Counted from the first letter of the stretch, positions 1 through 8,712 are shown. The stretch: DNA of 36,897 nt from Amycolatopsis circi (GCF_003385235.1 NZ_PQIA01000092.1:1-36897); one strand, 5' to 3'. Program-made: numbers and translations. The notes: generated from the sequence alone by a model not told the origin.

Positions 1-44
1 GTGAAGGGGGGGGCCTCGTGGATCGGGTGGGGCGCGAAGCGGTC

Positions 45-1439
45 TCAGCGGGGGCGTCCTGGCGCGTCTGGGCGGGTTTGCCACGGGTGCGGGCCGTCTA
101 GCGGTCGGTAATCTACGCCGAGCGCGTCCAGTCGCGGCAGGTGGTGCTCTCGCAGTCGGGGCAGGAATTCCTTGTAGTCGCGCGGTCCGTTGCTCCACGC
201 GACCTCGGCGAACGCTGACAGCCGCGGGAACGCCGCGTAGTCCGTCCGTCGCACGGTGTCCAGGTGTTCGGACCACAGCTGGGCTTGGATCCCGCGCACG
301 CGCGGGCCGGATTCGGGCTCGAAGCCGTAGAAGTGTTCGAGATCCTGCAGGTACCCGACCGGGATCGGTTCGTCCGGGTGGTCGCTTTGCCGGTGGTCGA
401 GGTACACGCCGTCCTCGGGGCAGAGCACGACTTCGTGCCCGCCTTTCAGCGCCAGCGACGCCCGTTCGCGGTCCTGCCACACGCCGATCACCATCGTCGG
501 CAGGTCGCCGCCGTCGAGAACCTCGTCCCAGCCCATTGGCGTGCGGCCGCGGGCGACGAGGTGGTCCGCGATCGCCCGGACGAACCGGTGGTGCGCCTCG
601 GTGACGCCGGGCACCTCGTCGCCGCCGAGCGCGATCACCGGGGACGGGAAGATGTCCAGCACGTGGTCGAAGACCGCGCGGAAGAAGTCCAGAGTGGACT
701 CCGACGGGTCCAGCAGCGAGGTGCTGACGCCCCAGGAAGTCCAGACCTCCCAAGGGGTGTCGGTGGCCGGGCCCAGTTCCGGGTACGCCGTGATGGCGGC
801 TCGGGCGTGCCCGGGAATGTCCACTTCGGGCACTACGGTGACGGCCCGGGCGGCGGCGTACGCGACGATCTCGCGCAGATCGTCCGCAGTGTAGTAACCG
901 CCGTGCGGGCGGCCGTCGCGTTCCGGGCCGTCGTGCCTGCCGACCATCGACGATTTCCGCCAGCCGCCCACGGACGTGAGCCGGGGGAATTCCGGCGTCT
1001 CGATCCGCCAGCCCTGGTCGTCGGTGAGGTGCAGGTTCAGCACGTTCATCTTATGCGCGGCCAGCAGATCGACGAACCGCAGCACCTCGGCCTTCGTCCG
1101 GAAGTGCCGCGAGACGTCGTAAAGGCAGCCGCGCCAAGCGAAGCGCGGGTGGTCGGTGATCGTTCCGCATGGCAGCTCAACCGGTCCATTGTGGATCGAC
1201 GCGGAGCGGAACGCGTCCGGACCGGCCAGCTGGCGCAGGGTTTGGCGGCCGTAGAACTCGCCCGCGGAGTCAGCCGCGTCGAGCGTGACGCCGTCCGGCG
1301 TGATCTGCAGCCGGTAGCCCTCGGCAGGGAGATCCGAGGCCGTCCGGACCTCCACCGGAGCGGGCCACGGGCAGGTGCCGGGCGCAGCTTCCGCGGACAC
1401 CGGGCGGGGGAGGAGAGTGTCGAAACCGGACATGGTCAT
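45..1439 (-). CDS. Cytoplasmic beta-N-acetylhexosaminidase, glycoside hydrolase family 20
   Basis: The product (about 464 residues) should remove terminal GlcNAc or GalNAc from the non-reducing end of chitin-type oligosaccharides. Family 20 uses substrate-assisted catalysis by an Asp-Glu pair, seen here in ALGGDEV near residue 275. A GH20 N-terminal alpha/beta domain precedes the TIM barrel, which begins around FAWRGCLYDVSRHF and carries NLHLTDDQGWR, VVPEVDIPGHA, MGWDEVL and the late Trp of QAQLWSEH. There is no signal peptide, so it acts inside the cell on imported oligosaccharide. The ATG at 1439 overlaps the stop of the upstream permease (ATGA); a second ATG lies two codons later. It is the last gene of the importer operon. 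The family call is firm; the exact substrate is inferred. Confidence 0.93.
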   Translation of the reverse strand: MTMSGFDTLLPRPVSAEAAPGTCPWPAPVEVRTASDLPAEGYRLQITPDGVTLDAADSAGEFYGRQTLRQLAGPDAFRSASIHNGPVELPCGTITDHPRFAWRGCLYDVSRHFRTKAEVLRFVDLLAAHKMNVLNLHLTDDQGWRIETPEFPRLTSVGGWRKSSMVGRHDGPERDGRPHGGYYTADDLREIVAYAAARAVTVVPEVDIPGHARAAITAYPELGPATDTPWEVWTSWGVSTSLLDPSESTLDFFRAVFDHVLDIFPSPVIALGGDEVPGVTEAHHRFVRAIADHLVARGRTPMGWDEVLDGGDLPTMVIGVWQDRERASLALKGGHEVVLCPEDGVYLDHRQSDHPDEPIPVGYLQDLEHFYGFEPESGPRVRGIQAQLWSEHLDTVRRTDYAAFPRLSAFAEVAWSNGPRDYKEFLPRLREHHLPRLDALGVDYRPLDGPHPWQTRPDAPGRPR

Positions 1440-2290
1440 CCCTTCACGGCCCCGGCCGTCCCGCCGATGAGCTTCCGTTGCACCAGCACGAAAAACACCA
1501 GCACGGGGATCGTCATCAGGGTGGACGAGGCCATCACGGCGCCCCAGTCGGTGTCCTCCGGTTTGAAGAACACCAGGATCGCCTGCGGCAGAGTCTGGTT
1601 TTCGGTCTTGGAGATGATGAACGTCTTGGCGAACAGGAAGTCGTTCCACGCGTGGATGAACGCGAGCACGCTCACCGCCACGAGCCCGGGGGCGACGAGC
1701 GGGAACAGGATCTGCCAGGTGAACCGCATCCGCGACGCACCGTCCAAAGTGGCCGCTTCCTCCAGTTCGGCGGGCACCGCGGCGACGAACCCGCGCAGCA
1801 TCCAGATCGCGAACGGCAGGCTGAACGCCAGGTGCACCAGTACGAGCGAGCCCAGTTCGTTGAGCCCGAACGCCGGCACGGCCCCGCCGACCGAGCGCAT
1901 CAGGAAGAACAGCGGAATGGTCAGCGCCTCCACCGGAACCATCTGCGCCACCAGGATCATCACCAGCAGCATTCCGCGGCCGCGGAACCGGAATCGGGTG
2001 AGTGCCACCGAGGAGAGGAACGACAGCAGCAAGGACAGCAACACCACGACCACCGCGACCGCGAGACTGTTGAGGAAGTACCGGCCGAACCCGGAAACCG
2101 TGAGCACGCGCCGGAAACTGTCCAGCGAAGGCGCGAACGTCCACGGTTTCGGATGCGCCGACTGGATTTCGCCGGCCGGTTTGAACGCCGAGAGCACCAT
2201 CCAGTAGAGCGGGAACGCGACGACCGCGGCGATCACGACGGTCAAGATTTCGGCGACGAGCCGCGCGGGGCGGCGCACTTTCAGAGCCAT
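1436..2290 (-). CDS. ABC sugar importer permease, MalG type
   Basis: This 284-residue integral membrane protein is one half of a carbohydrate importer channel. It starts with a basic cytoplasmic end (MALKVRRPARL), has about six hydrophobic segments, and carries the EAA loop that contacts the ATPase (ELEEAATLDGASRMRFTWQI, then PLVAPGL). The MalG-type C-terminus RKLIGGTAGAVKG is typical. Its ATG at 2290 overlaps the end of the MalF-type gene by 10 bases. No ATPase gene lies nearby; in actinobacteria such importers commonly share one MsiK-type ATPase encoded elsewhere. With a GH20 enzyme downstream, a chitobiose-like or related amino-sugar cargo is plausible, but specificity cannot be read from this subunit. 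Confidence 0.93.
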   Translation of the reverse strand: MALKVRRPARLVAEILTVVIAAVVAFPLYWMVLSAFKPAGEIQSAHPKPWTFAPSLDSFRRVLTVSGFGRYFLNSLAVAVVVVLLSLLLSFLSSVALTRFRFRGRGMLLVMILVAQMVPVEALTIPLFFLMRSVGGAVPAFGLNELGSLVLVHLAFSLPFAIWMLRGFVAAVPAELEEAATLDGASRMRFTWQILFPLVAPGLVAVSVLAFIHAWNDFLFAKTFIISKTENQTLPQAILVFFKPEDTDWGAVMASSTLMTIPVLVFFVLVQRKLIGGTAGAVKG

Positions 2291-3201
2291 GCGGCACTCC
2301 GGCGCTGGGACCGGACGTAGAGCCCGGTGATCGACAGCAGCAGCAAGGTCATCACGACCCCGATCGCGGAGCCGAGCCCGTACTCCTGCCCGGCGAACGC
2401 CTGCTGGTAGGCGTAGACGTTCAGGATCAGGTTCCGCCCGGCGATGCCGCCGCCGTTGGTCATCACGTAGATCTGGGTGAACACCTTGAAGTCCCAGATG
2501 ATCGACTGCACGGTCGCGATGGTCAGCAGCGGCCGGACCGCGGGCAGGATCACCGACCGCGTGGTGCGCCAGACCGACGCGCCGTCGAGCGCGGCCGCCT
2601 CCAGCGTCTCCTTCGGCACCCCGCTGATCCCGGCGTACATGGTGACCATGACGAACGGGAACGAGCACCAGATCACCTCGGCGGCGACCAGCCCGAACGT
2701 GCCGAAGGTGCCGAACGTCCAGGAATGGTGTTCCATGCCGGTGAACCCGATGCCCGACAGCACCTCGTTGACCAAGCCGAAATCGGTGTCGAAGAGGAAC
2801 AGCCAGACGTACGAGCCTGCGATCGCCGGGGTCGCCCACGCGCCGAGCGCCGCCAGGAACAGCAGCATCCGCGGCAGCGCGCGGACCCGGCTCGCCAGCA
2901 CGGCCAGAGCCGTGCCGACGACCAGGCTGCCGATCACGCAGGCGGCGGCGAACCCGACCGTCTTGCCGAGCACTGTCCAGAACTGGACGTCGGCGAGCAG
3001 GCTCGCGTAGTTGTCGAGGCCGAGGAACACCAGCGGGGCCGCGCCCGCCGCCTGCGGCTGGCCGTAGTCGTAGAGCGAGATCACGACCAGCTGGTAAATC
3101 GGGTACACCAGCAGCGCGGCGAGCAGGATGCCCGCCGGCAGCAGGTACGCCAACGCCGCGCGGCCGTCGCGGCGGACGGTCGCGGAACGGACTGCGGCCA
3201 C
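2281..3201 (-). CDS. ABC sugar importer permease, MalF type
   Basis: This 306-residue membrane protein should pair with the MalG-type subunit to form the translocation pore. Visible features are an N-terminal membrane segment (AYLLPAGILLAALLVYPIYQ), several further hydrophobic helices, and the EAA motif ETLEAAALDGASVWRTTRSV followed by ILPAVRPLL. The start is GTG at 3201, three bases after the stop of the binding-protein gene, so the genes are translationally close. The C-terminus ends in a short basic tail overlapping the next gene. Family placement is clear; the transported sugar is inferred only from the neighbouring hexosaminidase. Confidence 0.93.
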   Translation of the reverse strand: MAAVRSATVRRDGRAALAYLLPAGILLAALLVYPIYQLVVISLYDYGQPQAAGAAPLVFLGLDNYASLLADVQFWTVLGKTVGFAAACVIGSLVVGTALAVLASRVRALPRMLLFLAALGAWATPAIAGSYVWLFLFDTDFGLVNEVLSGIGFTGMEHHSWTFGTFGTFGLVAAEVIWCSFPFVMVTMYAGISGVPKETLEAAALDGASVWRTTRSVILPAVRPLLTIATVQSIIWDFKVFTQIYVMTNGGGIAGRNLILNVYAYQQAFAGQEYGLGSAIGVVMTLLLLSITGLYVRSQRRSAAWL

Positions 3202-3204
3202 GGG

Positions 3205-4488
3205 TCAGCCGAAGTTCTTGTTCATCGCCGCTGCGGCGTCGGCCAGCGCGGCGTTCGCGTCCTTGCCGCCGGTCGCGATCTGCTGCACGGCGGTGGGCAG
3301 CACGTTCTGGCTGTCGATCTTGGACCACGCCGGGGTGCTCGGCACGAACTTCGTGCCCGCGGTCAGAGTGTCCACAAAGGCCTTCAGCGTCGGGTCGCTG
3401 GCGGCGAGCTTCTTCTGCACCGACGCGAGGGTGGGCAGGTTGCCCATCGCCGCGTACATCTTCTCCTGGTACTTGATCCCGGCCAGCAGTTCGGCGAACT
3501 GCACCGCGAGACCGTGGCGCTGGCTCGCGCCGAACACGCCGAGCAGGTTGCCACCGGCGAACGCGGGCGCGACCGAGTTCGGGGTGGTGCCAGGCAGCGG
3601 CATGATCGCGTACTTGCCCTTCACCGCGCCCTTTTCGACGGCCTTGCGGTTGAAGTCGCCGCCGATCACCATGCCCGCCTTGCCGCCGGCGAACGCGGTG
3701 ACGCTCTGCGTGCCGGTGAGGTTGGCGCAGGCGGCGGGCGGGCAGATGTCGTCCTTGATCAGATTCGCGTACGCGGTGACCCCGGCCTTGGCCTGCGGGG
3801 AGTCCACAGTGGACGTCCACTTGGCATTGTCCTGTTTGGCCAGATCGCCGCCGTTGGCCCAGATGAACGGCAGCATCGCGTAGGTGTACTTGCCGCCGGT
3901 GGCGATGCCGTACAGATCCGGCTTCTTCTCGCGGATCTTGCGCGCGTCGTCGGTCAGCTCGGCCAGCGTCGTGGGCGGCTTGAGGCCGAGTTCGGCGAAA
4001 ACGTCGGTGCGGTAGTACAACGCGCGGATGCCGGTGTACCAGGGAATGCCGTAGATCTTGCCGTTCGCCTTGGCGGTGTCCAAAACGGACGGAAGCAGGT
4101 CCTTGCCGTCCGACCAGTTCGAGATGTCCTTGGTGAGATCGGACAACGCGCCGGTCTGCGCGTAGCTGGAGACGTCGGTGTTGCCGAATTCGGCGACGTC
4201 CGGGGCGTTGGACGGGTCGTTGAACGCGCCGGAGAACTTGTCCGCGCGGCCCTCGACCGGGACCCACTGCACGTCGACCTTCACACCGGCGTGGTTGGCC
4301 TCGAACTCGGTGATCGCTTCCTTGACCGCGGCCTCCTTCGGCGCGCGGTTGGCTTCGTCGAACAACCAGACTCTGAGCGTGCCGTCGGTTTGGTTTCCGC
4401 CGGACGCGGCCGGGCCGGATTGGGTGGGCGCGCACGCGGCGAGCAACGCCAGCGTGGCGGCAGCGGGCAGGACAGAACGCAGCTTCAT
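3205..4488 (-). CDS. ABC sugar-binding lipoprotein (solute-binding protein)
   Basis: The 427-residue product is an extracellular, lipid-anchored binding protein that delivers substrate to the two permeases. The N-terminus is a lipoprotein signal, MKLRSVLPAAATLALLAAC, with lipobox LAAC and Cys19 as the predicted lipidated residue. The mature part follows the family-1 extracellular binding-protein pattern: LRVWLFDEANRAPKEAAVKE, PDVAEFGNTDV, IYGIPWYTGIRALYYRTDVF and a C-terminal AAAMNKNFG. An AGGAG ribosome site lies six bases before the ATG at 4488. It is the first gene of the importer operon, separated from the lactonase gene by a hairpin. The ligand may be a chitin-derived oligosaccharide, judged from GH20 in the operon. 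Confidence 0.92.
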   Translation of the reverse strand: MKLRSVLPAAATLALLAACAPTQSGPAASGGNQTDGTLRVWLFDEANRAPKEAAVKEAITEFEANHAGVKVDVQWVPVEGRADKFSGAFNDPSNAPDVAEFGNTDVSSYAQTGALSDLTKDISNWSDGKDLLPSVLDTAKANGKIYGIPWYTGIRALYYRTDVFAELGLKPPTTLAELTDDARKIREKKPDLYGIATGGKYTYAMLPFIWANGGDLAKQDNAKWTSTVDSPQAKAGVTAYANLIKDDICPPAACANLTGTQSVTAFAGGKAGMVIGGDFNRKAVEKGAVKGKYAIMPLPGTTPNSVAPAFAGGNLLGVFGASQRHGLAVQFAELLAGIKYQEKMYAAMGNLPTLASVQKKLAASDPTLKAFVDTLTAGTKFVPSTPAWSKIDSQNVLPTAVQQIATGGKDANAALADAAAAMNKNFG

Positions 4489-4509
4489 CGGTGACTCCTG
4501 TCGCGGGGA

Positions 4510-4524
4510 CCGGTCGGAGACCGG
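4510..4524. promoter_or_regulatory. Perfect palindrome upstream of the binding-protein gene, possible operator
   Basis: CCGGTC-GGA-GACCGG is a perfect inverted repeat about 22-36 bases upstream of the binding-protein start. Its GGTC...GACC halves resemble the DasR (GlcNAc regulator) site core GGTCTAGACC, but the spacer is three bases instead of two. It may be an operator for a GntR-type regulator or a small leader hairpin. Confidence 0.35.
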
Positions 4525-4530
4525 GAAAGA

Positions 4531-4556
4531 CGGGGCTGTGCGGCGTGACAGCCCCG
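4531..4556. terminator. Hairpin between lactonase and importer operons
   Basis: A nine-base-pair stem (CGGGGCTGT at 4531-4539 with ACAGCCCCG at 4548-4556) has an eight-base loop. It lies just past the stop of the minus-strand lactonase gene and upstream of the binding-protein gene. On the plus strand it is followed by GGTTTTTC; on the minus strand by TCTTTCCC. It probably ends the lactonase transcript, making the importer a separate unit. Confidence 0.55.
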
Positions 4557-4563
4557 GTTTTTC

Positions 4564-5697
4564 TCAGACGAAGAAGACGGAATTGACGTTCGGGACGGCG
4601 AGCGAGCCCGCGGACTTGCCGGGCAGGCCGGTGGCCGGGTCGCGCGGCAGCCAGGTGACGGTGCCGGAGCGCTGGTTCGAGACGTAGAACCACTTCTCGT
4701 CCGGGTCCAGCGCGAGGTGGCGCGGCCAGTTGCCGCCGGAGGCTGCTGAGGAGACCAAGGTGAGCTTGGCTCCGCCGTCGGCGACGGTGAAGGTGGCGAC
4801 GGTGTTGGGGCCGCGCACGGTGGCGTAGACGAACTTCCCGTCGCGCGACACGGTGATCTCGCCGGGGAACAGATCGCCGGTGCTGCCCGGCGGAACCGCG
4901 GGCACCACGGCGATCGGCTGGAACGTGCCGGTGGCGCAATCCCAGCTGGCGACGGTGATCTCCGGCCGCAGTTCCTGGGCGACGTAAGCGAATTTGCCGT
5001 TCGGGTGGAACGCGAGGTGCCGCGGACCGGCACCGGCGGGAAGGACGATCTGCTTGTGCAGCTTCAGCTTTCCCTTGCCCGTGTCGAACGAGTAGACGTA
5101 CACGGAGTCAGTGCCGAGGTCGACCGCCAACACCCACTTGCCCGACGGGTCGGTGACCACCTGGTGCGCGTGTGGCTCCTTGCCCTGGTGCTGCTGCAGG
5201 TCGGTGGCCGCGCCGAGCTTGCCGTCGGACTTGATCGGCAGCACGACGACGCTGCCGGAGTCGTAATTGGCGGCCAGCACGTACTTCTGGCTCGGGTGCA
5301 CCGAAAGGTGCGTGGGCGAGCCGCCCTTCGAGGACGTCGAGCCGAGCAGCTTCGGCCGGGTCGGGTCGGAGATGTCCAACGCGGACACCGTGCCGGTCGC
5401 CGCGCCCTCGTTTTCGTTGGTGACGTACAGGATCCGGCCGTCGCGAGTGCGGTCGAACCAGGAGACGTCGGTCAGCTTCGGAACGGTGCGCACCTGCGTG
5501 AGCGCGGGGCTTCCCGCCGCTCGCTCGGTGACGTCCAGTCCGTGGCCGGCCGGTGCGCTGTTGGTGTAGCTGCCGACGTACACCGTCGTGGCCGCGCGCG
5601 GCCGGGGCGCTGCCGTGGCGAGCTGTGCGCCCACCACCGCGGCGGCCCCGGCCGCGGCGACCGCGCCGACGAACGTGCGACGGGAAATCTCGGTCAT
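4564..5697 (-). CDS. Tat-exported beta-propeller lactonase (YVTN/6-phosphogluconolactonase-like)
   Basis: The 377-residue protein begins with a twin-arginine signal (ISRRTFVGAVAAAG, then a hydrophobic stretch ending near ATAAPRP), so it is exported folded. The rest consists of repeated propeller blades with motifs such as VYVGSYTNSAPAGHGL, PTHLSVHPSQKYVLAANYDSG, PHAHQVVTDPSGKWVLAVDLG, GPRHLAFHPNGKFAYV and WPRHLALDPDEKWFYVSNQ, the pattern of the seven-bladed lactonase family. Members open sugar or other lactones, although some are only binding proteins. The ATG at 5697 has GGGGG six bases upstream and lies 31 bases after the sugar-acid permease stop, so it is probably the last gene of that operon. 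Because it is exported, 6-phosphogluconolactone is an unlikely substrate; an aldonolactone outside the cell fits better (inference). Confidence 0.82.
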   Translation of the reverse strand: MTEISRRTFVGAVAAAGAAAVVGAQLATAAPRPRAATTVYVGSYTNSAPAGHGLDVTERAAGSPALTQVRTVPKLTDVSWFDRTRDGRILYVTNENEGAATGTVSALDISDPTRPKLLGSTSSKGGSPTHLSVHPSQKYVLAANYDSGSVVVLPIKSDGKLGAATDLQQHQGKEPHAHQVVTDPSGKWVLAVDLGTDSVYVYSFDTGKGKLKLHKQIVLPAGAGPRHLAFHPNGKFAYVAQELRPEITVASWDCATGTFQPIAVVPAVPPGSTGDLFPGEITVSRDGKFVYATVRGPNTVATFTVADGGAKLTLVSSAASGGNWPRHLALDPDEKWFYVSNQRSGTVTWLPRDPATGLPGKSAGSLAVPNVNSVFFV

Positions 5698-5728
5698 CGA
5701 ATACCCCCGGAACCTGTGCCGATGTGGT

Positions 5729-7120
5729 TCAGACCAATGCCATCACCAATGCTGCCACACCGAAACCGCTCAAGGAAAGGACTGTTTCCAAAGCCGTCCA
5801 GGTTTTCAGGGTTTGCGTCACGGTCAGCCCGAAGTAGCGGGAGACGATCCAGAATCCGCCGTCGTTCACGTGCGACGCGATGATCGAACCGGCCGAGATC
5901 GCGACCACCAGAAGCGCCAATTGTGCTTGCGAATAGTGCAGTTCCAGCACCGTCGGCGCGACGATGCCGCTCGTGGTCACGATCGCGACCGTCGCGGAAC
6001 CCTGGGCGATGCGCATGCCGCAACTGATGATGTACGCCGCCAGCAGCACCGGAAGCCCTGCGTCGCCGAGGGATCCGGCCACTGCCTTGCCGATCCCGGT
6101 GGCGGACAGCACCGCGCCGAAGAACGAACCCGCGCCCACCACGAGAAGAATCATTGCGACCGGACGCAGCGCGTTGGCGGAAAGCTGGGCCAGATCCGTG
6201 CCGCTCATCCCGCGGCGACGGCCGAGCAGCCACGACGCGAGGATGGTCGCGATGGTCAGCGCGATGGCCGGCGTGCCGAGGAACGCGGCGATACCCGCGC
6301 CGGTGGACCCCTTGGGCAGCAGGATGCTGCCAAATGTGCCCACGAGGATCAGCACGAGCGGAACCGCGATGATCCCGCCGACCAGCTTGAGCGACGGCGC
6401 GGGGCCGTCCTGCTCGCCCTCTTCCCCGGCGAGCTTCGCGAAATCCTCGGCCAGCGGCACGTTCACGCGCTTGCCGATCCACGTCGAGTACAGGATGCCG
6501 CCGATGAACCAGGCCGGGATGCCGCAGACCGCGCCCATCAGGATCAGCCAGCCGAGATCCACGTGCAGCAGTCCGGCCGCGGCGACCGGGCCCGGGTGCG
6601 GCGGGATGAAGGCGTGCGTGATGGAAAGCCCGGCCAGCAACGGCATCGCGTACAGCACGATCGACCGGCCGCCCTGCTTCGCCGCGGCGTAGACCAGTGG
6701 CGCGAGCACGAAAATGCCGATGTCGAAGAACACCGGGATGCCGAAGATGAGCCCGGAGAGACCCATCGCGAGCGGAGCGCGTTTCTCGCCGAACGCCCGC
6801 AGCAATGCCGCGGTGAGCACCCGCGCACCACCGGATTTTTCCAGGATCGAGCCGAGCAGCGTGCCCAGCCCGATGATCGCCGCGATGTGCCCGAGAATGC
6901 TGCCGAAGCCCTTCTCCAGCAGCGAATCCGACGTCTTCTGCGCGGTGCCGACCAGGGTGCCGACCGGCACGCCCGCGGCCAGCGCGGTGAGCAGGCCCAC
7001 CACGATCAAGGCGATGAACGGTTCGAGCTTCACCTTGATGATGAGGAAGAGCAGCACCGCGATGGACACCGCGGCCAGCGTGAGCAGACCGGCCGTGCTG
7101 GTCTGCAGCCAGTGAATCAT
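5729..7120 (-). CDS. GntP-family sugar-acid:H+ symporter
   Basis: This 463-residue membrane protein has the size and the run of about twelve hydrophobic segments expected of gluconate permeases. Recognisable GntP features are KVKLEPFIALIVVGLLTALA, EKGFGSILGHIAAIIGLGTL, LGSILEKSGGARVL, the conserved FIPPHPGPVAAAGLL and the late segment HVNDGGFWIVSRYFGLTVTQ. The family carries gluconate and related aldonic acids across the inner membrane. Its ATG at 7120 overlaps the stop of the D-aminoacylase-like gene (ATGA), and the lactonase gene follows. Its cargo is probably a sugar acid made or released by the neighbouring enzymes; N-acetylglucosaminate would fit, but gluconate itself cannot be excluded. 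Confidence 0.92.
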   Translation of the reverse strand: MIHWLQTSTAGLLTLAAVSIAVLLFLIIKVKLEPFIALIVVGLLTALAAGVPVGTLVGTAQKTSDSLLEKGFGSILGHIAAIIGLGTLLGSILEKSGGARVLTAALLRAFGEKRAPLAMGLSGLIFGIPVFFDIGIFVLAPLVYAAAKQGGRSIVLYAMPLLAGLSITHAFIPPHPGPVAAAGLLHVDLGWLILMGAVCGIPAWFIGGILYSTWIGKRVNVPLAEDFAKLAGEEGEQDGPAPSLKLVGGIIAVPLVLILVGTFGSILLPKGSTGAGIAAFLGTPAIALTIATILASWLLGRRRGMSGTDLAQLSANALRPVAMILLVVGAGSFFGAVLSATGIGKAVAGSLGDAGLPVLLAAYIISCGMRIAQGSATVAIVTTSGIVAPTVLELHYSQAQLALLVVAISAGSIIASHVNDGGFWIVSRYFGLTVTQTLKTWTALETVLSLSGFGVAALVMALV

Positions 7121-8712
7121 CGTCGACTCCCGGGATGGCGAAGGGAATGCCCGGCGAGCGCGCCGGTGGGGGACCCGTCTTCGAGGGCGGCGACGCCGTT
7201 GACGAAGACGTGGGAGAGGCCCGCGGCGGCTTGCCGCGGATTGTCGAACGTCGCGGTGTCGGCGACCGTGTCCGGGTCGAAGAGCACCAGGTCGGCTGCG
7301 TGGCCGGGGCGCACGAGGCCCCGGTCGGACAGCCCCAGCCGCCGTGCCGCGCGCCCGGTGAGGTGCGCGACGCAGTCGGCCAGTTCGAGAACGCCCAATT
7401 CGCGGACGTAGCGCGCGAGGTACCGCGGGAACGTGCCCCACGCGCGGGGATGCGGCCGCGCGCCGACCAGCAGGCCGTCCGAGCCGCCGGTGTGCGTGCG
7501 GTGCCGCATGATGGCTTGCACGTTTTCCTCGTGCCCGACGTGCATCAGGCAGGACGTGCCGAGCTTTTCGTCGATCAGCGTGTCGAAATACAGGTCTGCC
7601 GGGGATTTCCCGGTGGTGCGCGCGGAAGCGAGGACGCTGTGCCCCACCAACGCGGCGTTCTCCTCGCGGCGCACACCGTTGATTTCGATGGCGTCCCAGT
7701 CGATCGGCACGCCGTGCGCACCGTCCGAACCGGACTCTTCGATCTCGGCCCGGATCCGCTCGCGAGTGTCCGGATCGGACAGTCGGGCGAGCGTCGGTTC
7801 CAGTCCGCCTTCGGTGGACCAGCTCGGCAGCAGCGCCGACAGGTAGGTCGCGCCGGGCAGGTACGGGTACGTGTCGAGGGTGATGTCGCAGCCTGCGTCG
7901 AGCGCGTTGTCCAGCAGTCGCAGCAGATCCGGCGCTTTGCCCTTGTTGACGGAGAAGTTCATCGTCGCGTGCGCGAGGTGCAGCGGACAACCGGAGCGGC
8001 GGGAGACGTCGACCATCTCCGCGAACGCGTCCAGCGCGCCCGCGCCGTAGCTGCGGTGGTGCGGGCTGTAGTAGCCGCCGCGCTCGCCGACCACGCGGCA
8101 CAGCTCGACCAGTTCCTCGGTAGTCGCGTACATCCCGGGCGTGTAGGTCAGTCCGGACGACAGCCCGAACGCGCCTTCCGCCAGCCCGGTCGCGATGAGT
8201 TCTTGCATCCGGGCCAGCTCGGCGTCGGTGGCGGGCCGGTCTTCCCAGCCCACCACGAGCATTCGCACCGTGCCCTGCGGGACCAGGTACGCGGCGTTCG
8301 TCGCGATGCCCTGGTCGAGCCGGTCGAGGTACTCGCCGACCGAGCGCCAGTTCCAGTCGAAACCGGTCGGGTCGTCGTTCCATCCGGCGAGTTGCTGGCG
8401 CAGGCTCGCGAGAACCTCGTCGTTGACCGGCGCGTACGAGAGGCCGTCCTGGCCCAGCACCTCGGTGGTGACGCCCTGGCTGATTTTCGCCAGATGGTCC
8501 GGGTTGGCGAGCACTTGCAGGTCGGAATGCGAGTGCATGTCGACGAAGCCGGGGGAGAGGACCTGCCCGGTCGCGTCGAGCACGCGCGGCGCGGTCAGTT
8601 CTCCCGGCGCGGCGACGCCGGCGATGCGGTCGCCGGCGATCCCGACGTCGCGGATTTCCAGCGGGGCCCCGGTTCCGTCGGCGACCCGTGCGCCGCGGAT
8701 CACGAGATCCAT
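7117..8712 (-). CDS. Amidohydrolase, N-acyl-D-amino-acid deacylase family
   Basis: The 531-residue enzyme belongs to the D-aminoacylase branch of the amidohydrolase superfamily, which removes the acyl group from N-acyl-D-amino acids with a metal centre. Visible are the N-terminal small domain (MDLVIRGARVADGTG), the HxH ligand motif in PGFVDMHSHSDLQ, the His of YYSPHHRSYG, the His of LHLAHATM, the catalytic Asp in GGSDG, and the C-terminal GHAADLVLFDPDTV. Classical enzymes have GNCG, whose Cys is a metal ligand; here the corresponding segment reads GQDG, so Asp appears to replace Cys. The ATG at 8712 overlaps the stop of the upstream deaminase (ATGA). N-acetyl-D-glucosaminate is chemically an N-acetyl-D-amino acid and is my preferred substrate; ordinary N-acyl-D-amino acids are the alternative. 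Confidence 0.88.
   Translation of the reverse strand: MDLVIRGARVADGTGAPLEIRDVGIAGDRIAGVAAPGELTAPRVLDATGQVLSPGFVDMHSHSDLQVLANPDHLAKISQGVTTEVLGQDGLSYAPVNDEVLASLRQQLAGWNDDPTGFDWNWRSVGEYLDRLDQGIATNAAYLVPQGTVRMLVVGWEDRPATDAELARMQELIATGLAEGAFGLSSGLTYTPGMYATTEELVELCRVVGERGGYYSPHHRSYGAGALDAFAEMVDVSRRSGCPLHLAHATMNFSVNKGKAPDLLRLLDNALDAGCDITLDTYPYLPGATYLSALLPSWSTEGGLEPTLARLSDPDTRERIRAEIEESGSDGAHGVPIDWDAIEINGVRREENAALVGHSVLASARTTGKSPADLYFDTLIDEKLGTSCLMHVGHEENVQAIMRHRTHTGGSDGLLVGARPHPRAWGTFPRYLARYVRELGVLELADCVAHLTGRAARRLGLSDRGLVRPGHAADLVLFDPDTVADTATFDNPRQAAAGLSHVFVNGVAALEDGSPTGALAGHSLRHPGSRR

Noticed and set aside
264..2207. Long plus-strand open frame opposite GH20 and permease genes
   Set aside because: Antisense shadow without recognisable domain; the minus-strand genes have full family motifs and tight overlaps.
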